Shown in pieces: positions 17,526-26,041 of a stretch of DNA of 50,103 nt. This DNA is from Oscillospiraceae bacterium (GTDB lineage: Bacteria > Bacillota > Clostridia > UMGS1840 > HGM11507). The DNA lies in NCBI GenBank assembly GCA_015068525.1, contig SVKJ01000012.1, positions 1-50,103 on the forward strand. Reading direction: 5' to 3'. How positions within the stretch are numbered: the first letter of the stretch is position 1; each line of letters begins with the position of its first letter. Made by a program: the position numbers and the translations under genes. Under the pieces are notes generated by a model. It saw only the letters and a program-made list of their open reading frames with translations. It ran no database searches and was not told the origin of the DNA.

Positions 17526-17963
17526 TTATTCTCCTTCTCCGCACGAATGACAGTTAGAGCAACATCCAGTGCATCCTGTAATTTTAGATGTATCCATTCC
17601 GTTTCTTTCGTAGTAATCAAGTATTGCTGCCTTTATAGCTTCTTCAGCTAAAACGGAACAATGAATTTTAGGTGCAGGTAATCCGTCAAGAGCCTCAATA
17701 ACAGCTTTATTTGTTATCTCTAAGGCATCTTCAACTTTTTTCCCTTTAACAAGTTCAGTTGCCATACTGCTTGTTGCAATAGCAGCACCACATCCAAAAG
17801 TTTTAAATTTAACATCTTTAATAAAACCATCTTCAATGTCCATATATATTTTCATAATATCTCCGCATTTAGCGTTTCCTACTTCGCCAACTGCGTTTGC
17901 GTTTTCAATTTCTCCGACATTTCTCGGATTTGAAAAATGATCCATTACTTTATCACTATACAT
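17526..17963 (-). CDS. iscU: iron-sulfur cluster scaffold IscU/NifU
   Basis: Scaffold on which IscS-derived sulfur and iron assemble into clusters. The 145 residues start MYSDKVMDHFSNPRNVGEI. The three conserved cluster cysteines are in GNAKCGD, KTFGCGAAIA and KIHCSVLAEEA. A further Cys-rich tail (TGCTGCCSNCHSCGEGE) extends past the usual end, as is common in clostridial members. It overlaps iscS by eight bases and leads directly into thrC. Confidence 0.96.
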   Translation of the reverse strand: MYSDKVMDHFSNPRNVGEIENANAVGEVGNAKCGDIMKIYMDIEDGFIKDVKFKTFGCGAAIATSSMATELVKGKKVEDALEITNKAVIEALDGLPAPKIHCSVLAEEAIKAAILDYYERNGMDTSKITGCTGCCSNCHSCGEGE

Positions 17964-19143
17964 TTTCTTTATTCCTTTCTACACTCTCATATAAAGGAGA
18001 CATCGCTCTGAGTCTTGCAACAATTTCCTTTAATTTTTCTATAATATAGTAAACTTCTTCTTCAGTATTAAAATCACCAAATGTTATTCTGAGTGACCCG
18101 TGTGCTATTTCATGAGGAAGCCCGATAGCAAGCAGCACATGAGATGGGTCAAGCGAACCAGATGTACACGCTGAACCGCTTGACGCACATATACCAACTA
18201 AATCAAGGGATAAAAGCAACGCTTCACCTTCAATAAACCTAAAGGAAATATTTGCATTGTTGCAAAGTCTTTGGGTTCTGTGACCGTTAAGTCTGACATA
18301 AGGGATTTCCTTTAAAACTGTATCTATATATAAATCTCTTAATTTAGATATTTTTTCTGCCTTTTTATCTATATTAGAAACTGCTAATTCCATCGCTTTA
18401 CCAAAGCCGACAATACCTGCGACATTTTCAGTCCCGGCACGTCTGCCTTTTTCCTGACCGCCGCCGTGAATATATGGGAAAAGTTTAACACCTTTTTTAA
18501 CATAAAGGGCACCGACACCTTTAGGTCCGTATATTTTATGAGCAGTAACTGACATTAAATCTATATTAAGTTCTTTAACATCTATTTTAACATTTCCGAC
18601 TGCTTGTACAGCATCGGTATGAAATAATATATTATGTTCTTTTGCGATTTCACCAATTTCTTTAATAGGCTGTATCGTTCCAATTTCATTATTTGCAAAA
18701 ATAATTGAAATAAGAATTGTTTTATCGCAAATTGCATTTTTAAGTTGATTTAAATCAATAAGACCGTTTTCGTCAACATCAAGATATGTTACTCTAAAAC
18801 CGTTCTTTTCTAAGAATTCAGTTGTATGAAGAACTGCGTGATGTTCAATCTTTGTTGTAATAATATGATTGCCTTTATCCTTCATAGAATCTGCAATGCC
18901 TTTAATTGCCCAGTTGTCTGCTTCAGATGCACCTGATGTAAATATTATTTCTTTAGGGTCTGCATTAAAAGCATTTGCAATTTTTTGGCGTGCATTTTCT
19001 ATAGCACGTTTTGAATTAGAAGCAAACTTATAAATAGATGATGGGTTACCATATTCTCTTTCTAAATACGGCATCATTTCATCAATAACTTCTTTTTTCA
19101 ATCTGGTTGTTGCAGCATTATCCACATATATAAATTTATCCAT
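17956..19143 (-). CDS. iscS: cysteine desulfurase IscS/NifS
   Basis: PLP enzyme releasing sulfur from cysteine for Fe-S cluster and thio-cofactor synthesis. The 395-residue protein has YVDNAATTRL at the N-terminus, the PLP lysine in VTAHKIYGPKGVG and the sulfur-carrying cysteine in SGSACTSGS near residue 328. It pairs with iscU in one operon. No iscR regulator is present at the 5' side; a standard promoter lies 41 bases upstream. Confidence 0.96.
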   Translation of the reverse strand: MDKFIYVDNAATTRLKKEVIDEMMPYLEREYGNPSSIYKFASNSKRAIENARQKIANAFNADPKEIIFTSGASEADNWAIKGIADSMKDKGNHIITTKIEHHAVLHTTEFLEKNGFRVTYLDVDENGLIDLNQLKNAICDKTILISIIFANNEIGTIQPIKEIGEIAKEHNILFHTDAVQAVGNVKIDVKELNIDLMSVTAHKIYGPKGVGALYVKKGVKLFPYIHGGGQEKGRRAGTENVAGIVGFGKAMELAVSNIDKKAEKISKLRDLYIDTVLKEIPYVRLNGHRTQRLCNNANISFRFIEGEALLLSLDLVGICASSGSACTSGSLDPSHVLLAIGLPHEIAHGSLRITFGDFNTEEEVYYIIEKLKEIVARLRAMSPLYESVERNKENV

Positions 19144-19183
19144 ATTTTTACATACCTTCTTGTAAATATTATTAACTAATTAT

Positions 19184-19212
19184 ATAATACACTATTTTTT
19201 TCTATTTTACAA
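19184..19212 (-). promoter_or_regulatory. promoter of iscS-iscU-thrC
   Basis: TTGTAA, 17-base spacer, TATTAT on the minus strand. Confidence 0.6.
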
Positions 19213-19279
19213 CTGTTTAATTATAAAATATTATTAAATATTTTAAAAATTTTTTATGACTTTTATACTAAAATATGGC

Positions 19280-19308
19280 TTGATTGATTATAAAAACTGT
19301 TATATAAT
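19280..19308 (+). promoter_or_regulatory. promoter of mnmE
   Basis: TTGATT, 17-base spacer, TATAAT, ending 30 bases before the mnmE start. Confidence 0.7.
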
Positions 19309-19338
19309 AAAGTAAAACGTTTAATGAAAGGAATAATT

Positions 19339-20721
19339 ATGAAGATTTTTGATACGATTTGCGCAATTTCAACGCCCATTGGTACAGGCGGAATTTCTGT
19401 TATAAGAATAAGCGGTGAAAATGCTTTTTTGATTTCTCAAAAAATATTTAAATCAAAGTATGGAAAAACAATAGATGATATGAAAAGTTTTTCTATTCTT
19501 TTTGGGAATATATATGATAAAGATGGTCATGAAATTGATGAGGTTCTATTATCAAAATTTGAGGCTCCCAACTCATTTACGGGAGAGAATGTCATCGAGC
19601 TATCCTGTCACGGAGGTATGGCTGTTACAAAAATGATTTTAAAAGAGTTAATACGTGCAGGTGCGCGCATGGCTGAAAACGGTGAATTTACAAAAAGAGC
19701 ATTTTTAAATGGGAAAGTTGATTTATCTCAGGCAGAAGCAATTATTGACATCATAAATGCAAACGATGAATATAATGTTTATTCAGGCGAAAATCAATTA
19801 AAAGGAAAACTCTCTGAAAAGATAAACTCTATAAGAGAAAGTTTAATAAATGCAACCGCATCTATTATTGCAGTTATTGACTATCCCGAAGAAGACATTG
19901 ACGAAATTACAACAAAAGATATTGTAAATGTTTTAGAATCATCGAAGGATAAAATAAATGAACTTATTAAAACATATAATACAGGTAAAATAATAAGAGA
20001 AGGGGCAAAAATCGTTATTGCAGGAAAACCTAATGTCGGGAAATCTTCTCTTCTTAACGCACTATTAAAAGAAAATCGTGCCATTGTAACAAATATTGCA
20101 GGTACTACAAGAGATACTTTGGAAGAAGTAATTAATATTGACGGTCTTAAAGCAAATATTGTTGATACAGCAGGAATAAGAGAAAGTGATGATATTGTTG
20201 AAAGTCTTGGGATTGAAAAAGCTTATGAGATGATAGATGAAGCCGATCTTATATTATTTATTATTGATTCATCATCTCAACTTTCAGATGAAGACATAGA
20301 AATTGCAAATAAAATTAAAGATAAAAACACTTTTGTTATATTAAATAAAACAGATTTAAATAATAAATTTGATATTACACCTGTAAAAGAAATAATAAAC
20401 AATGCAAAATATATCGAAACAAGTGCAAAAGAATTAACAGGTATTAATGAGCTTACAGACCTGATTAAGCACTCTATTTTAAATGGCGAAATAAATATAA
20501 AAGAAAATTTATATATAACAAATGAAAGGCATTTTGAAAAATTGACTATTACCCTTTCATATATTGAAAAAGCTATTAATGATATTAAATCCGGCGTTTT
20601 TCCTGATATAGTATCAATAGAGATTGAAAATGCAATTTCGGAACTTGGCGAAATCACAGGACTTACTGTAAGCGAAGAAATTATCAGTAACATTTTCTCA
20701 AGATTTTGTCTTGGCAAATAA
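19339..20721 (+). CDS. mnmE: tRNA modification GTPase MnmE
   Basis: With MnmG it installs the carboxymethylaminomethyl group on U34 of tRNAs. The 460 residues include the formyl-THF-binding N-domain (DTICAISTPIGTGGISVIRISG), the G domain with GKPNVGKSSLLNALL, GTTRDT and DTAGIRE, and the C-terminal RFCLGK with the essential cysteine. The start at 19339 follows AAAGGAA; an in-frame ATG at 19324 is less well placed. It stands alone on the plus strand. mnmG and rnpA/yidC, its usual neighbours, are not in the window. Confidence 0.97.
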   Translation: MKIFDTICAISTPIGTGGISVIRISGENAFLISQKIFKSKYGKTIDDMKSFSILFGNIYDKDGHEIDEVLLSKFEAPNSFTGENVIELSCHGGMAVTKMILKELIRAGARMAENGEFTKRAFLNGKVDLSQAEAIIDIINANDEYNVYSGENQLKGKLSEKINSIRESLINATASIIAVIDYPEEDIDEITTKDIVNVLESSKDKINELIKTYNTGKIIREGAKIVIAGKPNVGKSSLLNALLKENRAIVTNIAGTTRDTLEEVINIDGLKANIVDTAGIRESDDIVESLGIEKAYEMIDEADLILFIIDSSSQLSDEDIEIANKIKDKNTFVILNKTDLNNKFDITPVKEIINNAKYIETSAKELTGINELTDLIKHSILNGEINIKENLYITNERHFEKLTITLSYIEKAINDIKSGVFPDIVSIEIENAISELGEITGLTVSEEIISNIFSRFCLGK

Positions 20722-20734
20722 CAATAATTAATAT

Positions 20735-20767
20735 AAAAAACAACAAATCATCAGATTTGTTGTTTTT
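20735..20767. terminator. bidirectional terminator between mnmE and the spoVM-like gene
   Basis: AAAAAACAACAAATC and GATTTGTTGTTTTT with a four-base loop, T-runs on both strands, between convergent genes. Confidence 0.92.
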
Positions 20768-20807
20768 CATAGGGATAGGAAAAAAGTTTCAGAATGGACA
20801 AACTTAT

Positions 20808-20882
20808 TTAAGAATTTATCTTAAAGAACATTTTCAATAATTTACCAACAAATTTAGTAGGTTTATAAACAACAATTTTCAT
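20808..20882 (-). CDS. spoVM: SpoVM-like 24-residue sporulation peptide
   Basis: A 24-residue amphipathic peptide beginning MKIVVYKPTKFVGKLLK. Aligned without gaps to B. subtilis SpoVM, which localises SpoIVA to the convex forespore membrane, it keeps K2, K7, K10, F11, G13 and a basic residue at 17. The helix-kinking proline is at position 8 instead of 9, with T9 in its place. The very strong site AAAGGAGGG precedes the ATG, which supports real translation. It is encoded 14 bases after another small sporulation-like peptide gene and ends before the shared terminator. The call rests on pattern likeness, not a search. Confidence 0.75.
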   Translation of the reverse strand: MKIVVYKPTKFVGKLLKMFFKINS

Positions 20883-20896
20883 AAAAGCCCTCCTTT

Positions 20897-21052
20897 TTAC
20901 CGACAATTCTTAAATACTAAAAAGCCTATGTATATAACTATTAAAGTCAGTATAATTACAAGAAACTCCATAGGCAGAATAAAACTTATAATTAAACCGA
21001 TTCCAAAAATCATAAGTAATATTCCAAGTCCTTTACCCCAACAGTTCCACAT
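20897..21052 (-). CDS. 51-residue membrane peptide upstream of spoVM
   Basis: Starts MWNCWGKGLGILLMIFGIGL and contains two hydrophobic segments (about 8-25 and 29-46) separated by a short PME turn, ending KNCR. Two cysteines. I do not recognise a named family; small two-pass proteins of this kind are common next to sporulation genes in Clostridia. Ribosome binding site AAAGGTG. Its 3' end overlaps the ribosome binding site region of the spoVM-like gene, so the two are co-expressed. A standard-looking promoter lies upstream. Confidence 0.7.
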   Translation of the reverse strand: MWNCWGKGLGILLMIFGIGLIISFILPMEFLVIILTLIVIYIGFLVFKNCR

Positions 21053-21084
21053 AATTACACACCTTTATTTGTTATTTCTACTAT

Positions 21085-21113
21085 ATTATATTAAACAAAA
21101 ATAAAAATGTTAA
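21085..21113 (-). promoter_or_regulatory. promoter of the small-peptide/spoVM unit
   Basis: TTAACA, 17-base spacer, TATAAT on the minus strand, 32 bases before the 51-residue gene. It looks like sigma-A rather than mother-cell sigma-E, so the sporulation timing is not shown by this sequence. Confidence 0.5.
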
Positions 21114-21129
21114 AAAACCCATATTAATT

Positions 21130-22434
21130 TTATAAAATATCAATATACTCACCGTTTAATGCCTTGTTCATACTTCTTAACGCACAAAACTTGCCACACA
21201 TAGAACAACTTTCTTCAATTTCAGGTTTTCTGTCATCACGTATTTTCTTTGCCGTTTCAGGATCAATAGAGTATTCCCATTGTTTTTCCCAATCAAAATT
21301 TCTTCTTGCATCAGCCATTTTATCATCAATATCTCTCGCATGCGGAATCTTTTTTGCAATATCGGCTGCATGTGCTGCAATTTTCGATGCAATAATTCCT
21401 TGTTTTACATCATCTACATTCGGGAGAGCCAAGTGTTCTGCCGGCGTTACATAACAAAGAAATGCTGCCCCATTAGACGCCGCTATCGCTCCACCGATTG
21501 CAGAAGTTATATGGTCGTAACCGGGTGCAATATCCGTTACAATTGGACCCAGCACATAAAACGGTGCTCCCATACAGATTGTCTGTTGAAGTTTCATATT
21601 GGATTCAATCTGATCAAGAGGCATATGACCCGGGCCTTCTACCATAACCTGAACATCTTTTTCCCAAGCACGCTTTGTAAGTTCTCCAAGTCTTACTAAT
21701 TCTTCTATCTGGCAAACATCACTTGCATCTGCAAGACATCCGGGCCGACAAGCATCTCCAAGTGAAATGGTTACATCATATTCACGGCAAATATCAAGTA
21801 TTTCATCATAATATTCATAAAACGGATTTTCTTCACCTGTCATGCTCATCCATGCAAATACAAGTGAGCCTCCACGAGACACAATATTCATCTTTCTTTT
21901 ATGGTTCTTAATCTGTTCTATTGTTTTTCTTGTGATACCACAATGGATAGTTACAAAATCAACACCATCTTGTGCATGAAGTCTTATAACATCAATAAAA
22001 TCCTTTGCGGTAAGTGTACTTAAATCTCGTTGATAATGTATTACACTGTCATATACCGGAACTGTTCCTATAATCGCCGGACATTCTCTTATCAATTTTT
22101 GTCTAAATGGTTGAGTATTTCCATGAGAAGACAAATCCATTATAGCCTCTGCTCCCATATTTACTGCTGCCATAACCTTTTTAATTTCGATATCATAATC
22201 TTTGCAGTCTTTGGAAACGCCTATATTTACATTAATTTTTGTGCGCAGCATTGAGCCTACTCCATTTGGATCAATACAGGCATGTAATTTATTTGCACAA
22301 ATTACAACCTGACCTTTGGCAACAAGTTCTCTGATTTCCTCAGCTGTTCTGTATTCCTTTTTTGCAACCACCTTCATTTCAGATGTTACAATACCTCTTT
22401 TTGCAGCATCCATTTGTGTTGTATAATTTCTCAT
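21130..22434 (-). CDS. thiC: phosphomethylpyrimidine synthase
   Basis: Non-canonical radical SAM enzyme converting aminoimidazole ribotide to HMP phosphate for thiamine. The 434 residues have the zinc and AIR site motifs (MDLSSHGN, VMVEGPGHMPLDQIESN, GAPFYVLGPIVTDIAPGYDH) and the C-terminal cluster motif CSMCGKFC. That motif spaces the last cysteine one residue closer than the CX2CX4C of E. coli. The start at 22434 is chosen over a TTG at 22452, which lies within the GAAGGGA site. Last gene of the thi operon. Confidence 0.97.
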   Translation of the reverse strand: MRNYTTQMDAAKRGIVTSEMKVVAKKEYRTAEEIRELVAKGQVVICANKLHACIDPNGVGSMLRTKINVNIGVSKDCKDYDIEIKKVMAAVNMGAEAIMDLSSHGNTQPFRQKLIRECPAIIGTVPVYDSVIHYQRDLSTLTAKDFIDVIRLHAQDGVDFVTIHCGITRKTIEQIKNHKRKMNIVSRGGSLVFAWMSMTGEENPFYEYYDEILDICREYDVTISLGDACRPGCLADASDVCQIEELVRLGELTKRAWEKDVQVMVEGPGHMPLDQIESNMKLQQTICMGAPFYVLGPIVTDIAPGYDHITSAIGGAIAASNGAAFLCYVTPAEHLALPNVDDVKQGIIASKIAAHAADIAKKIPHARDIDDKMADARRNFDWEKQWEYSIDPETAKKIRDDRKPEIEESCSMCGKFCALRSMNKALNGEYIDIL

Positions 22435-22452
22435 TAAATCACTTCCCTTCAA

Positions 22453-23259
22453 TCAGTTCTTTCCCTCAGCAAAATATGATTTTAGATCAAAATTGTGCAT
22501 CAATGGTCCGGAGCCTTGTCCTAAATCAAGCTGTGCTAAAATAGCATTCGAAATATATTCCTTTGCTCTTTGCACAGACTCAACAAGTGTGAATCCTTTG
22601 GCAAGATTTGATGCGATAGCAGAAGATAAGGTGCATCCTGTACCATGTGTATTTGGATTATCTATTCGTTTTCCCTTGAACCAACGATATTCTTTGTTTG
22701 CATATAAAAGATCATTTGCATCATTTATGCTATGTCCGCCTTTTAAAAGTACAGCACAACCAAACCTGTCACCAATAAACCTTGCTGCCAAAAGCATTTC
22801 TTTTTTTGTTTGAATATTTATACCTGACAGAACACATGCTTCTTTTATATTAGGCGTAACTATAGTTGCCAATGGAAAAAGTTCATTTGTAAGTGTTCTA
22901 ACCGCATCTGTTTTAATAAGTGCAGAGCCACTCGTTGCTATCATAACAGGATCGAGAACAACATTTTTTACTTCATAAAGTTTTAGACTGTCCGCAACAA
23001 CATGAATTAGTTCACCTGAAGATATCATTCCTATTTTAACGGCATCAGGATAAATATCCTCAAAAACGGAATCCAATTGTTGTTTTAAAAAATCAGGAGT
23101 TGACTCCATAATTGCTCTAACACCTGTTGTATTTTGAGCAGTAAGTGCTGTTATAACACTCATTGCATAAACACCATTCATTGTCATAGTTTTTATATCG
23201 GCTTGAATACCTGCCCCACCGCTTGAGTCACTTCCCGCAATTGTCAATGCAGTTTTCAT
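22453..23259 (-). CDS. thiD: hydroxymethylpyrimidine/phosphomethylpyrimidine kinase
   Basis: Ribokinase-fold enzyme phosphorylating HMP to HMP-PP. The 268-residue protein starts MKTALTIAGSDSSGGAGIQADIKTM, the substrate-binding signature, and has VLDPVMIATSG near residue 105 and the NTHGTGCTLSSAIA anion-hole motif near 210. Full length. It lies between thiE and thiC in the pathway operon. Confidence 0.97.
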   Translation of the reverse strand: MKTALTIAGSDSSGGAGIQADIKTMTMNGVYAMSVITALTAQNTTGVRAIMESTPDFLKQQLDSVFEDIYPDAVKIGMISSGELIHVVADSLKLYEVKNVVLDPVMIATSGSALIKTDAVRTLTNELFPLATIVTPNIKEACVLSGINIQTKKEMLLAARFIGDRFGCAVLLKGGHSINDANDLLYANKEYRWFKGKRIDNPNTHGTGCTLSSAIASNLAKGFTLVESVQRAKEYISNAILAQLDLGQGSGPLMHNFDLKSYFAEGKN

Positions 23260-23268
23260 TTTTTCTCC

Positions 23269-23910
23269 TCACTTTAAAATAACTTTTTTTGTTTCTTCCT
23301 TTAAATTTTTTGTTGCCAATTCAATATCATCCGATGCAAATATTGCGCTAATTACTGCTATTCCAGAAATTCCGCTATTTTTAAGTTTTGATACATTGTC
23401 AACACCAATTCCACCAATTGCAACTACAGGAATATTGACGGCAGTGCATATTTCTTTTAATGTATCAAGACTTACATTATCCGCATCCAATTTTGAACCA
23501 GTAGGAAAAACAGCACCTACACCAATATAATCAGCACCTTCTTTTTGAGCATACAATGCCTGTTCAACGGTTTGTGCTGATACGCCGAGTATCTTATCAT
23601 TTCCAAGAATTGCTCTTACATTTTCGGCTTTCATATCACTCTGCCCTACATGAACACCATCTGCATTTATTTTTCTTGCAATTTCAACATTATCATTGAT
23701 AACAAAAGGAATGTTGTACTTTTTACAAAGTATTTGTATTTCTAACGCTTCATTTAAAAAACTTTTTTCATCAAGGTTTTTCTCACGAAGTTGAACAAAG
23801 GTTACTCCGCCTTTTATTGCTTTCTCAACTTGTTCATACAAAGTTTCTCCATTAAGCCATGTACGGTCAGTTACTGCATATAAAAGCAATGATTTTTTAT
23901 CGCACTTCAT
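23269..23910 (-). CDS. thiE: thiamine-phosphate synthase
   Basis: Joins HMP-PP and thiazole phosphate to thiamine monophosphate. The 213 residues show the TIM-barrel motifs LYAVTDRTWL, FVQLREKNLDE, INDNVEIARKINADGVHVGQ and YIGVGAVFPTGSK, plus VAIGGIG. The start at 23910 has AAGGAG eight bases upstream; the longer frame to 23940 lies within thiM. It overlaps the thiM end by 14 bases. Confidence 0.96.
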   Translation of the reverse strand: MKCDKKSLLLYAVTDRTWLNGETLYEQVEKAIKGGVTFVQLREKNLDEKSFLNEALEIQILCKKYNIPFVINDNVEIARKINADGVHVGQSDMKAENVRAILGNDKILGVSAQTVEQALYAQKEGADYIGVGAVFPTGSKLDADNVSLDTLKEICTAVNIPVVAIGGIGVDNVSKLKNSGISGIAVISAIFASDDIELATKNLKEETKKVILK

Positions 23911-24718
23911 ATTTTGCTCCTTTATTAAGTTTATCTGCATTCATATTGTATATTGCATCTATAATGTGATTACGAAGGCTTGAATTACCCTCATTGTCTT
24001 TCATATTTGACACTCCAATTTCCCCTGCAAGTCCCATAAGACACACTGCTGTCGCAACTGCTTCGGTTATATTATCAGGATTTGCAACTGCGTATGCTGC
24101 AGCAAGTCCTGACAGCATACATCCTGTTCCTGTAATACGACTCATCATTGGAGAACCATTACGAATTATATAACACTTTTCGCTGTCAGATACCAAATCT
24201 ATAGCACCTGTTATTGCAATAACTGCTCCCGTCTTTTTGGAAAATGCTTTTGCAAACTCTATCATACACTCAAGATTTTCTTCTGTTACAATATCTGCAT
24301 TATCAGCATCAACACCTTTGGTTGTTCCGAATCCTGATACAAGAGTTTTAATCTCCGATATATTCCCTCTTATAATATCAGGTTTAATTTTATCCATAAT
24401 ATCAAGTGCAATTTCAGTTCTTAATTTACTTGCACCTGCACCAACAGGGTCAAGAAGTACAATATGCCCAAGTTCCTTTGATTTTTTACCGGCAATAAAC
24501 ATTGCCTCTATACTTCTCTTATTCAGTGTTCCAATATTTATATTAAGTCCTCCGCAAATAGATGTAATATCCATAACATCATCAGGTTCATCAGACATAA
24601 TAGGGCTACCTCCTGATGCAAGCAGTGTATTTGCAACATCATTAACTGTAACATAGTTCGTGATGTTATGAATTAGGGGTGTTTTTTCCTTCACATTTTC
24701 AAGACATTTTCCAAACAT
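23897..24718 (-). CDS. thiM: hydroxyethylthiazole kinase
   Basis: Salvage kinase for the thiazole moiety. The 273-residue protein has PLIHNITNYVTVNDVANTLLA and SPIMSDEPDDVMD at the N-terminus, DPVGAGAS near residue 108, and RITGTGCMLSGLAAA near 200. First gene of thiM-thiE-thiD-thiC. Thiazole synthesis genes (thiG, thiH, thiS) are absent here, so within this locus the cell makes the pyrimidine itself and salvages the thiazole. Confidence 0.96.
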   Translation of the reverse strand: MFGKCLENVKEKTPLIHNITNYVTVNDVANTLLASGGSPIMSDEPDDVMDITSICGGLNINIGTLNKRSIEAMFIAGKKSKELGHIVLLDPVGAGASKLRTEIALDIMDKIKPDIIRGNISEIKTLVSGFGTTKGVDADNADIVTEENLECMIEFAKAFSKKTGAVIAITGAIDLVSDSEKCYIIRNGSPMMSRITGTGCMLSGLAAAYAVANPDNITEAVATAVCLMGLAGEIGVSNMKDNEGNSSLRNHIIDAIYNMNADKLNKGAKYEVR

Positions 24719-24786
24719 AATTTACCTCTTTCTCCGAATTTATTTCGGCTTTAAATTTTATTAATTTAACAGCAGGATTTGCAAAC

Positions 24787-24815
24787 AAAAAAGAGGACAC
24801 CGACTTGGCATCCTC
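24787..24815 (-). terminator. terminator of TPP riboswitch module 2
   Basis: Hairpin GAGGATGCC...GTGTCCTC followed by six T on the minus strand, just before thiM. Its sequence resembles the terminator of module 1. Confidence 0.88.
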
Positions 24816-24837
24816 CAACATTTACTATAATTTTAGA

Positions 24838-24932
24838 ACACATATCAGGCATCCCTACGTTGGCATTATCCAAATCAGGTTATCGGTCGAAGGTCACACC
24901 TTCCTCTCAGCCTGTCATACAAGCTCCCGCTA
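24838..24932 (-). ncRNA. TPP riboswitch, module 2 (proximal to thiM)
   Basis: THI-box on the minus strand with the conserved CTGAGAGGAAGG, ACCTGATTTGGATAATGCC and AACGTAGG blocks. Binds thiamine pyrophosphate; the following terminator implies transcription attenuation of thiM-E-D-C when TPP is abundant. The core 24854-24930 matches module 1 at 74 of 77 positions. Confidence 0.95.
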
Positions 24933-24953
24933 TTTTATTTCACTTTTATATAT

Positions 24954-24982
24954 AAAAAAGAAGCCACCGATTTGGCAGCTTC
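24954..24982 (-). terminator. terminator of TPP riboswitch module 1
   Basis: Hairpin GAAGCTGCC...GTGGCTTC followed by a run of T on the minus strand, between the two aptamers. Confidence 0.88.
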
Positions 24983-25007
24983 ATTAATTCGTGTATTTCT
25001 TATAATA

Positions 25008-25099
25008 TTACACAGACATTCCTACGTTGGCATTATCCAAATCAGGTTATCGGTCGAAGGTCATACCTTCCTCTCAGCCTGTAACACAAGCTCCCGCTT
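25008..25099 (-). ncRNA. TPP riboswitch, module 1 (distal)
   Basis: Second complete THI-box with the same conserved blocks, core 25021-25097, repeated at a period of 167 bp. Placed upstream of module 2, it makes a series of two aptamer-terminator switches. Its promoter is not evident: a weak TTGCAA/TTAAAT pair lies over the tsf end, and read-through from tsf is possible. Confidence 0.95.
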
Positions 25100-25119
25100 C
25101 TTTAATATTCATTTAAATA

Positions 25120-26016
25120 TTATTTAATCATACTTGCAACTTCGTCAGCAAAGTTATCTTCTTTCTTTTCTAAGCCTTCGCCTTTTTCAAGTCTTGCAAA
25201 AGATTTAATTTCAATTTTTCCGCCAAATTCTTTTGCTTTGGCTTCAACATATTTTTTAACTGATAAATCAGGATCTTTAACATATTCCTGGTCAAGTAAA
25301 CATACTTCTTTATAGAATTTGTTAATTCTTCCCATAACCATTTTTTCAGCAATATTCTGAGGTTTACCTTCATTTAAAGCCTGAGCCATAAGAATTTCCT
25401 TTTCTTTTTCTACGATTTCAGAAGGAACTTCTGACTGGCAAACATACTGAGGTTTAACAGCAGCAATCTGCATTGCAATATCTTTACCAAACTCAGCAAA
25501 ACCAGGATTTGATGCAACGTCTGTATCAAATTCAACTGCAACACCGATTCTTCCGCCACCATGAATATAAGTAGCAACTGTACCAGCATATCTTACGAAT
25601 CTTCTTATGTTCATATTTTCGCCGATAACTAAGATTTTTTCTCTTAAAGCATCAGCAACTGTATTTTCTGCATCATATTTTAATTCGTTTAATGCTTCAA
25701 TATCTGCAGGGTTTTCTTTAGCAACGATTTTTGCTAAGTTTGAAACAAATTCAACAAAACTTTCATTTTTAGCAACGAAGTCTGTTTCAGAGTTAACTTC
25801 AATTAACGCTGCAACTTCGTCGTCTCTATAATCAGCAACAATACCTTCTGCGGCAATTCTTCCTGCTTTTTTCTGAGCAGCAGCAAGACCTTTTTCTCTA
25901 AGGATTTCAGTTGCTTTTTCCATATCACCGTTTGCTTCTGTTAATGCTTTTTTACAGTCCATCATACCACAACCGGTTGATTCTCTTAATTCTTTAACCA
26001 TAGCTGGTGTAATCAT
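25120..26016 (-). CDS. tsf: elongation factor Ts
   Basis: Guanine nucleotide exchange factor for EF-Tu. The 298 residues start MITPAMVKELRESTGCGMMDCKKAL with the UBA domain. The core contains the signature NSETDFVAKNE near residue 75, and two dimerisation subdomains follow. Full length. It follows rpsB by 25 bases as in most bacteria. The usual next genes pyrH and frr are not here; the thi operon follows instead. Confidence 0.97.
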   Translation of the reverse strand: MITPAMVKELRESTGCGMMDCKKALTEANGDMEKATEILREKGLAAAQKKAGRIAAEGIVADYRDDEVAALIEVNSETDFVAKNESFVEFVSNLAKIVAKENPADIEALNELKYDAENTVADALREKILVIGENMNIRRFVRYAGTVATYIHGGGRIGVAVEFDTDVASNPGFAEFGKDIAMQIAAVKPQYVCQSEVPSEIVEKEKEILMAQALNEGKPQNIAEKMVMGRINKFYKEVCLLDQEYVKDPDLSVKKYVEAKAKEFGGKIEIKSFARLEKGEGLEKKEDNFADEVASMIK

Positions 26017-26041
26017 AACATTAATCCTCCAATATATGTGA

